From NCBI GenBank assembly GCA_015060905.1, contig SUXQ01000002.1, forward strand, positions 124,001 to 188,000: DNA of 64,000 nucleotides, written 5' to 3'. Shown piece by piece: positions 57,318 through 64,000 of the stretch; position 1 is the first letter of the stretch, and each line of letters opens with the position of its first letter. The notes under the pieces were generated by a model, which saw only the letters and a list, made by a program, of their open reading frames with translations, made no database searches and was not told where the DNA came from. The position numbers and the translations under genes were made by a program. The stretch is from Bacteroidales bacterium (lineage in GTDB: Bacteria; Bacteroidota; Bacteroidia; Bacteroidales; Bacteroidaceae).

Positions 57318-58421
57318 ATGGCTTTAAAAGCAGGAATCGTTGGCTTGCCCAACGTAGGAAAATCTACACTCTTCAACTGTTTGTCGAGCGCAAAGGCTCA
57401 GGCAGCAAATTTCCCCTTCTGTACCATTGATGCACAGATGGGACAAATTACCGTTCCCGACGAACGTCTGAACAAACTTGCCGAACTTGTGCATCCGGGA
57501 CGCATCGTGCCCGCCACTTGCGACATTGTGGATATTGCGGGCCTTGTGAAGGGCGCAAGCAAGGGCGAGGGCTTGGGCAACCAATTTTTGGGTAACATAC
57601 GCGAGACTGATGCTATTATTCATGTGCTTCGTTGCTTCGACAATGATAATATCGTTCACGTCGATGGCTCGGTAGACCCTGTGCGCGACAAAGAAATAAT
57701 AGACATCGAATTACAACTGAAAGACCTTGAGACTGTCGAGAATCGCATCAAACGTGTCGAGAAACAGGCACGTGTAGGTGGCGACAAGATGGCAAAATTG
57801 GAGTACGACGTACTTATGCAGTATAAGGCTGCGCTCGAGGCTGGAAAGTCGGCACGCACCGTTACCTTCGACACAGAGGATGAGCAGCAGATTGCAAAGA
57901 ACCTATTCTTGCTGACTGCAAAGCCTGTACTTTATGTGTGCAACGTGGACGATACTTCGGCTGCCACAGGTAACAAATATGTTGATGCTGTGCGCGAGGC
58001 TGTAAAGGACGAGAATGCCGAGCTTCTGATTATTTCGGCACAGACAGAGTCGGACATTGCCGAGCTTGAGAGCTACGAAGAGAAGCAGATGTTCCTCGAG
58101 GACATGGGGCTAAAGGAGTCGGGCTGCGACCGTCTGATAAAGGCAATTTACAATCTGCTGACACTGCAGACATTTATCACCGCCGGAGAAATGGAGGTAA
58201 AAGCATGGACTTTCCGCAAAGGATGGAAGGCCCCGCAGTGTGCAGGAGTGATACACACTGACTTTGAGAAGGGCTTTATTCGCGCCGAGGTTATAAAATA
58301 CGACGACTATATAAAATATGGCTCGGAGGCCGCAGTAAAAGAGGCCGGTAAGATGGGTGTCGAGGGTAAAGAGTATGTTGTTCAGGATGGTGATATTATG
58401 CACTTCCGCTTTAATGTATAA
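57318..58421 (+). CDS. ychF: Redox-regulated ATPase YchF (Obg-like GTPase family)
   Basis: [44 protein letters not shown]-terminal TGS-like domain. Confidence 0.97.
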   Translation: MALKAGIVGLPNVGKSTLFNCLSSAKAQAANFPFCTIDAQMGQITVPDERLNKLAELVHPGRIVPATCDIVDIAGLVKGASKGEGLGNQFLGNIRETDAIIHVLRCFDNDNIVHVDGSVDPVRDKEIIDIELQLKDLETVENRIKRVEKQARVGGDKMAKLEYDVLMQYKAALEAGKSARTVTFDTEDEQQIAKNLFLLTAKPVLYVCNVDDTSAATGNKYVDAVREAVKDENAELLIISAQTESDIAELESYEEKQMFLEDMGLKESGCDRLIKAIYNLLTLQTFITAGEMEVKAWTFRKGWKAPQCAGVIHTDFEKGFIRAEVIKYDDYIKYGSEAAVKEAGKMGVEGKEYVVQDGDIMHFRFNV

Positions 58422-58430
58422 AGAAAAAAG

Positions 58431-59255
58431 ATGACTCCACTACCCTGCTACTTTGTTTGGAATCCGTCGATGAGCCCTTTCTCTATCTTCGGATTCGAAG
58501 TGCGTTACTACTCGCTCTGTTGGATTATAGGCCTGATGGCAGGATACTTTATAATGCAGCATCTATATAAGCGTCAAAAAATGAATATGGAACTGTTCGA
58601 GCCGCTCTTTATTTACTGCTTTTTGGGTATTCTTATTGGCGCACGTATGGGACACTGTATATTTTACGAACCGGAGTATTATTTCAACCACATTGCAGAA
58701 ATGTTTCTGCCAATGAAAGAGACTGCCGATGGGTGGAAATTCATCGGTTATCAGGGGCTTGCGAGCCACGGTGGAACTGTGGGATTGTTTACGGCTCTGT
58801 GGCTGTACACAAAAAGAACAAAAATATCGTTTGCGTGGCTGCTCGATAATATTGCAATTACAACCCCCATTGTTGCGGGAATGATAAGAATGGGAAATTT
58901 CTTTAATTCCGAGATTCTGGGTAATGTGACGGAAATGCCGTGGGGAGTGATTTTTGCACAAGTGGATGAGTTTCCGCGTCACCCTGCACAACTTTACGAG
59001 GCAATCGCCTATTTTGTGATATTTATCGGCGGAGTGATGTTGTATAAAAAATACCCGGCAAAGGTGGGTACGTTGTTTTATTTTGGTTACTGCCTTGCAA
59101 CAATCTTCACGTTCCGTTTCTTTGTGGAGTTTCTGAAAGAGGTACAGTCGGAATTCGAAGAGGGAATGACGCTAGACATGGGACAGTGGCTCAGTATTCC
59201 GTTCATGATAATAGGAGTCGCCTGCATGCTCTATAGTGCAAAAAAGAAAAAATAA
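58431..59255 (+). CDS. lgt: Prolipoprotein diacylglyceryl transferase
   Basis: RYYSLCWIIGLMAGY, LGARMGHCIFYEPEYY-like motif, GLASHGGTVG, MGNFFNSEILG, RHPAQLYEA. Confidence 0.95.
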   Translation: MTPLPCYFVWNPSMSPFSIFGFEVRYYSLCWIIGLMAGYFIMQHLYKRQKMNMELFEPLFIYCFLGILIGARMGHCIFYEPEYYFNHIAEMFLPMKETADGWKFIGYQGLASHGGTVGLFTALWLYTKRTKISFAWLLDNIAITTPIVAGMIRMGNFFNSEILGNVTEMPWGVIFAQVDEFPRHPAQLYEAIAYFVIFIGGVMLYKKYPAKVGTLFYFGYCLATIFTFRFFVEFLKEVQSEFEEGMTLDMGQWLSIPFMIIGVACMLYSAKKKK

Positions 59256-59259
59256 ATAC

Positions 59260-59300
59260 ACACAAAAAAATGGGCACTTAAAGTGCCCATTTTTTTGTGT
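59260..59300. terminator. Bidirectional terminator
   Basis: ACACAAAAAAATGGGCACTT-A-AAGTGCCCATTTTTTTGTGT. Confidence 0.85.
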
Positions 59301-59342
59301 AAATGAGAAAAACAGGATTCGAATATAAAATCCAAAAACCCT

Positions 59343-60848
59343 TTAATAATTTCTTGTAGCATCCAAACGCTCTTTTTCGCTTAGCGAAGCAAGATATTCA
59401 ACCTTGGCGAGACTAATACAGAGAGCTTCGGAAAGACGCGTACCATACTCCTTATCGGCAAGATAGCAGTGTGCCGCATGACGATACTTTATATTATCTG
59501 TCACAGGCATAATATCGGCAACAGTATTCTCAATGAGCAGGCGACGTTTCTCCTCGGTCATCAGACGATAAAGGTTACCGGGCTGGATGAAACAATCATC
59601 TGTACGGTCCTCATAGGGATTATAGCGCATACTTTCGCCCGTTACGGCAGAGTAAGCATAATGTGCTTCACCTGTCTCCCACTCTCCTATGCTGTTGGGC
59701 GAATAGCCTTTTGTGGCACCCTCGTTTCCATCGACACGCATCGTACCGTCACGATGGAAACTGTGCATGGGGCAACGTGCACGATTAACAGGTATCTGGT
59801 CGTGGTTCACTCCCAGACGGTAACGTTGCGCATCGCCATAGGAAAATAACCTACCTTGAAGCAATTTATCGGGCGAGAGCCCTATACCCGGTACAATATG
59901 CGCCGGATTAAATGCAGCCTGTTCAACCTCGGCAAAATAATTTTCAGGATTGCGGTTAAGTTCCAGAAAACCAACCTCGATAAGAGGAAACTCCTTATGA
60001 CTCCACACCTTTGTAACATCAAAAGGATTCTCTTTATACTTATGGGCCTGCTCCTCGGTCATTATCTGAAAATATAGCGTCCAACGAGGGAAATTTCCCG
60101 CTGCTATTGCATTAAAAAGGTCACGACCATGACTCTCGCGGTCTTTTGCAATAATCGCCTCTGCCTCGCCGTTTGTAAGATTTTTTATACCCTGCTGCGT
60201 GCGAAAATGGAATTTCACCCACACCCTTTTCCCCTCACTGTTTATGAGGCTGTATGTGTGAGAACCGAACCCATGCATGTGGCGATAAGAGGCAGGAATA
60301 CCCCTATCGGACATTACTATTGTTACTTGATGAAGAGCCTCGGGAAGCATAGTCCAAAAATCCCAATTACTTTGCGGAGAGCGCAGGTTGGTTTGCGGGT
60401 CGCGCTTGATAGCATGGTTAAGGTCGGGAAACTGCAAAGGGTCGCGCAGGAAAAATACCGGAGTATTATTGCCCACAAGGTCCCAATTACCCTCGTCGGT
60501 ATAAAATTTTACCGCAAAGCCGCGAATATCGCGCTCGGCGTCGGCAGCACCGCGCTCGCCGGCAACAGTAGAGAAACGCACAAAAACATCGGTAATTTTT
60601 CCCACCTCTGAAAACAACGAAGCACAAGTATATTTTGTAACATCGTGCGTGGTTGTAAATATCCCGAATGCCCCACTACCCTTTGCGTGCATACGTCGTT
60701 CGGGAATAACTTCGCGGTCGAAGTGTGCAAGTTTCTCTATCAACCAATTATCCTCTAAAAGTATGGGTCCTCTATTGCCGGCGGTTAAAGAATTTGTATT
60801 GTCGATGACTGTTGCGCCGACCTCATTGGTAAGTTTTTTCTTTTTCAT
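59343..60848 (-). CDS. katA: Monofunctional heme catalase
   Basis: [79 protein letters not shown]. Confidence 0.96.
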   Translation of the reverse strand: MKKKKLTNEVGATVIDNTNSLTAGNRGPILLEDNWLIEKLAHFDREVIPERRMHAKGSGAFGIFTTTHDVTKYTCASLFSEVGKITDVFVRFSTVAGERGAADAERDIRGFAVKFYTDEGNWDLVGNNTPVFFLRDPLQFPDLNHAIKRDPQTNLRSPQSNWDFWTMLPEALHQVTIVMSDRGIPASYRHMHGFGSHTYSLINSEGKRVWVKFHFRTQQGIKNLTNGEAEAIIAKDRESHGRDLFNAIAAGNFPRWTLYFQIMTEEQAHKYKENPFDVTKVWSHKEFPLIEVGFLELNRNPENYFAEVEQAAFNPAHIVPGIGLSPDKLLQGRLFSYGDAQRYRLGVNHDQIPVNRARCPMHSFHRDGTMRVDGNEGATKGYSPNSIGEWETGEAHYAYSAVTGESMRYNPYEDRTDDCFIQPGNLYRLMTEEKRRLLIENTVADIMPVTDNIKYRHAAHCYLADKEYGTRLSEALCISLAKVEYLASLSEKERLDATRNY

Positions 60849-60906
60849 AAAAATAGCTGTTAAGATTTTTCTCTTAACAGCCACATTTATATATTTGTTT
60901 ACACCG

Positions 60907-63528
60907 TTACTTACCCTTTACAATTTTTTTAATCTCGCTCAGTTTATTAAGAGCCTCAAGAGGAGTAAGATTATTTACGTCAATATTCAGAATCTCGTCG
61001 CGTATCTGTGAAAGAACAGGGTCGTCAAGCTGGAAGAAGTTGAGCTGCATACCCTCGCGAGTGTCGGCAATATCGGCAGCCACCCCCTTAATCTCGCCCT
61101 TGTCGTTGGACGATTCAAGCTGGTGAAGAATCTGTTCGGAACGTTGAACAATGCTCTTGGGCATTCCCGCAAGTTTGGCAACATGAATACCGAAGGAGTG
61201 CTCGCTGCCACCGGGCATCAGCTTCCTTAGAAATATCACGCGACCATCCTTTTCGTGTACCGACACATTGAAATTCTTTATACGCGGAAAGCTCTTTTCC
61301 ATTTCGTTAAGCTCGTGGTAATGTGTGGCAAAGAGTGTGCGCGCCCTACCCCGCGAATATTCGTGTATAAACTCTACTATTGCCCATGCGATGGACATTC
61401 CGTCGTATGTTGATGTTCCGCGTCCAAGCTCGTCGAAAAGCACAAGGCTGTGCCCCGAAAGATTATTCAGTATATTTGCAGCCTCGGTCATTTCCACCAT
61501 AAAAGTCGATTCTCCGGCCGAAATATTGTCGCTTGCACCCACACGGGTGAATATCTTATCGACAATGCCTATGCTCGCGCTGTCGGCAGGCACGAAGCAT
61601 CCTATCTGCGCAAGCAGAGTGATTAGTGCCGTCTGACGCAGAAGAGCCGATTTTCCGGCCATATTGGGACCGGTAACAATTATTATCTGCTGCTTTTCTG
61701 TATCAAGGTAAAGGTCGTTGGGAACGTACTCCTCGCCCACAGGCATCTGACGCTCGATTACCGGATGACGACCGCTTTTAATATCAAGAATATCATCCTC
61801 GGAAATTACCGGACGTATATATTTGTAGGCACGCGAAACTTCGGCAAAAGATAGTAGTGTGTCGAGACGCGCAAGCTGCATTGCATCTACCTGTATGGCA
61901 GGAATATACTGCGCAAGGTCGCACACAAGATTATTGAATATCTGTGTCTCGAGAGCCATTATCTTCTCCTCGGCACCGAGAATCTTTTCCTCGTACTCTT
62001 TAAGTTCTTGAGTAATGTAACGCTCGGCGTTTACAAGCGTCTGCTTGCGTATCCACTCGGGCGGAACATTATCTTTATAGGTGTTGCGCACCTCAATATA
62101 GTATCCAAAGACACTGTTGTAAGCAATCTTCAGACTGGGAATAGCCGTACGCTCACTCTCGCGCTGCTGTATCTTCAGCAGATAGTCTTTTCCATTGTAG
62201 GATATTGCGCGAAGCTCGTCGAGTGTATCGTTTATTCCATCGGCCACTACCCCGCCCTTATTAAGCAACAACGGAGGCTCGGGAACAATCTCTCGGGCTA
62301 TTCTATCCCTTATTTCGACGCAACAATCAAGCTGCGCGCCAATTTCGCGCAACACTGCATTCGAGGCACCCTCGCATGCAGCCTTTATAGGCTCCACAGC
62401 CTGCAGAGCCAGCTTCAACTGCACAAGCTCACGAGGCGACACACGCCCCGCCGCAACTTTTGAGATTATACGCTCAAGGTCGCCTATGCTGTAAAGATTC
62501 TCCTCGACGATGGCGCGAAACTCCGGCTCGCGGAAATAATACTCGACAACATCCAGACGCTCTTCGATGGGCTTTTTATCCTTCAAAGGAAACACCATCC
62601 AACGTTTCAGCAGACGCGCACCCATTGCCGTCTTTGTACGATCGATGACCGAGAGTAGGGGAGTGCCGCCCTCGTGCATGCTATCGAGAAGTTCAAGGCT
62701 GCGTATGGTAAATTTATCGAGACGAACGTAACGTTCCTCTTCTATGCGCGAAATATTGCGGATGTGCGAAATTTGCGTGTGCAACGTAACAGCAAGATAG
62801 TGTAACACCGCTCCCGAAGCAATAATTCCACTCTTCAGATGCGAAATTCCAAAACCTTTAAGATTCTTTGTCTCGAAATGTTTCGTAAGACGTTCGCGAG
62901 CAAATTCATCGGTAAACACCCAATCATCAAGCTCATAAATAAGATACTTCGAGCCGAAACACTCCTCGAAGCGACGCTTCTGCCCACGTTCGAAAAGCAC
63001 CTCTTTAGGGCGGAAATTTATAAGCAGCTTATCAATATAATCGAACGTACCCTCGGCAGTGAGAAACTCTCCGGTAGAAATATCAAGAAAAGCAACACCA
63101 CACACAGATTTTCCAAAATGTACGGCAGCAAGAAAGTTATTCTCTTTGTAATTCAGCACATTATCGTTGATGGAAACACCCGGAGTAACAAGCTCTGTAA
63201 TTCCACGTTTAACAAGTTTCTTTGCAAGTTTAGGGTCCTCAAGCTGATCGCAGATGGCTACGCGACGTCCCGCGCGGACAAGTTTGGGCAAATAAGTGTC
63301 AAGAGCATGAAAAGGAAAGCCCGCCATTTCTATCGTAGCCGCCGTACCCTTTCCATTGGAACGCTTAGTGAGCGTAATACCCAAAATTTCCGATGCAATA
63401 ACCGCATCATCCGAATATGTCTCATAAAAATCACCGCAACGAAAAAGAAGAACAGCATCGGGGTGTTTAGCCTTAAACTCCAAAAACTGTTTCATCATTG
63501 GCGTCTGCGCAATATCTTTATCTGCCAT
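60907..63528 (-). CDS. mutS: DNA mismatch repair protein MutS
   Basis: [64 protein letters not shown]. Confidence 0.97.
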   Translation of the reverse strand: MADKDIAQTPMMKQFLEFKAKHPDAVLLFRCGDFYETYSDDAVIASEILGITLTKRSNGKGTAATIEMAGFPFHALDTYLPKLVRAGRRVAICDQLEDPKLAKKLVKRGITELVTPGVSINDNVLNYKENNFLAAVHFGKSVCGVAFLDISTGEFLTAEGTFDYIDKLLINFRPKEVLFERGQKRRFEECFGSKYLIYELDDWVFTDEFARERLTKHFETKNLKGFGISHLKSGIIASGAVLHYLAVTLHTQISHIRNISRIEEERYVRLDKFTIRSLELLDSMHEGGTPLLSVIDRTKTAMGARLLKRWMVFPLKDKKPIEERLDVVEYYFREPEFRAIVEENLYSIGDLERIISKVAAGRVSPRELVQLKLALQAVEPIKAACEGASNAVLREIGAQLDCCVEIRDRIAREIVPEPPLLLNKGGVVADGINDTLDELRAISYNGKDYLLKIQQRESERTAIPSLKIAYNSVFGYYIEVRNTYKDNVPPEWIRKQTLVNAERYITQELKEYEEKILGAEEKIMALETQIFNNLVCDLAQYIPAIQVDAMQLARLDTLLSFAEVSRAYKYIRPVISEDDILDIKSGRHPVIERQMPVGEEYVPNDLYLDTEKQQIIIVTGPNMAGKSALLRQTALITLLAQIGCFVPADSASIGIVDKIFTRVGASDNISAGESTFMVEMTEAANILNNLSGHSLVLFDELGRGTSTYDGMSIAWAIVEFIHEYSRGRARTLFATHYHELNEMEKSFPRIKNFNVSVHEKDGRVIFLRKLMPGGSEHSFGIHVAKLAGMPKSIVQRSEQILHQLESSNDKGEIKGVAADIADTREGMQLNFFQLDDPVLSQIRDEILNIDVNNLTPLEALNKLSEIKKIVKGK

Positions 63529-63739
63529 CTTTTTTCACTTTTACATCAATATGCAAAAGTAACCAAATATTTCGGAACAAAAAAACCCACAACAGCTCCT
63601 TATAATCAAAAAAAACAGTAAATGATAAGCACGATAAACAAACAATATAAATATTTTTATGTTTATTATTGTATAATTAAATATAATTCATTAACTTGCG
63701 ACAATTAAATAAGTAAACACAAAAAAAATCAGAAGGATA

Positions 63740-64000
63740 ATGAACAAAGAGAAGATTCGTATCGAATACCCTATGAAAGGTAGTGCTAATATTATATGGC
63801 GTTCGATAGGCACCCCTCAAGGACTATCCATATGGTTCGCCGACCGCGTCGAAACAAGCGGCAAAATATACAATTTTTATTGGGGTAAAAACGAAGAGAG
63901 AAAAGCAACCCTTGTGGCACAACGTAACGGTGTTTACGTAAAATTCAAATGGGAAGATGAAGATCAAAATTACTTTTTCGAAATGCGCATAACATACAAC
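63740..64000 (+). CDS. START-like (AHSA1/SRPBCC-type) domain protein, 3' end outside window
   Basis: Open frame from ATG 63740 to window end: MNKEKIRIEYPMKGSANIIWRSIGTPQGLSIWFADRVETSGKIYNFYWG. Confidence 0.65.
   Translation, partial: MNKEKIRIEYPMKGSANIIWRSIGTPQGLSIWFADRVETSGKIYNFYWGKNEERKATLVAQRNGVYVKFKWEDEDQNYFFEMRITYN

Larger units (their letters stand above)
54650..57548. repeat. Tandem duplication, unit 2 (2889 bp to the next junction start): esterase 3' fragment - A2 - B2 - C2 - promoter repeats - ychF 5' end
   Basis: Same segment order as unit 1; ends at GGGCCTTGTG 57539-57548 in intact ychF. Confidence 0.9.

Noticed and set aside
1-64000. rRNA and tRNA genes
   Set aside because: No recognisable rRNA segments or cloverleaf with GGTTCRANYCC-type T-arm was seen in intergenic regions by eye; tRNAscan-SE would be needed for a firm negative.

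Overview
A 64-kb chromosomal window from a Bacteroidales bacterium, inferred from TAnnTTTG-type -7 promoter elements, fused SecDF, FrdCAB, GH92/GH97, BspA-like LRR proteins and gene order. Most of it is housekeeping: argS, HU, two rhomboids, secDF, yceD-rpmF-era-der, frdCAB, mnmG-apt-uvrC-dtd-mazG-deoC, polA, ychF-lgt, catalase and mutS. These are interspersed with carbohydrate esterases, glycosidases and three alkaline-phosphatase-superfamily membrane enzymes. The most unusual structure is at about 51.9-57.5 kb, an imperfect tandem duplication of a ~2.75-2.89 kb unit. Each unit carries a lipocalin-like lipoprotein, a protein with a DUF6973-like RHxxW...DxHE putative toxin motif, and a 4-bp-overlapping membrane/lipoprotein gene (candidate immunity). 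The outer parts of the units are near-identical, but the toxin C-terminus and immunity gene have diverged. The duplication junction is a ychF::esterase chimera formed at a 10-bp microhomology. A second notable signal is a family of tandem hairpin-promoter repeats (CTCG / covarying stem / CTCG / TATCTTTG) upstream of argS, dtd, both ychF copies and the lipoprotein genes. Also noted: a perfect parS-consensus site just after mnmG, a ~570-bp non-coding element with structured inverted ends at 25 kb, a candidate structured RNA at ~27 kb, and an unlisted 35-aa ORF. No rRNA, tRNA or CRISPR array was recognised. All calls are by reading only; no database search was run.
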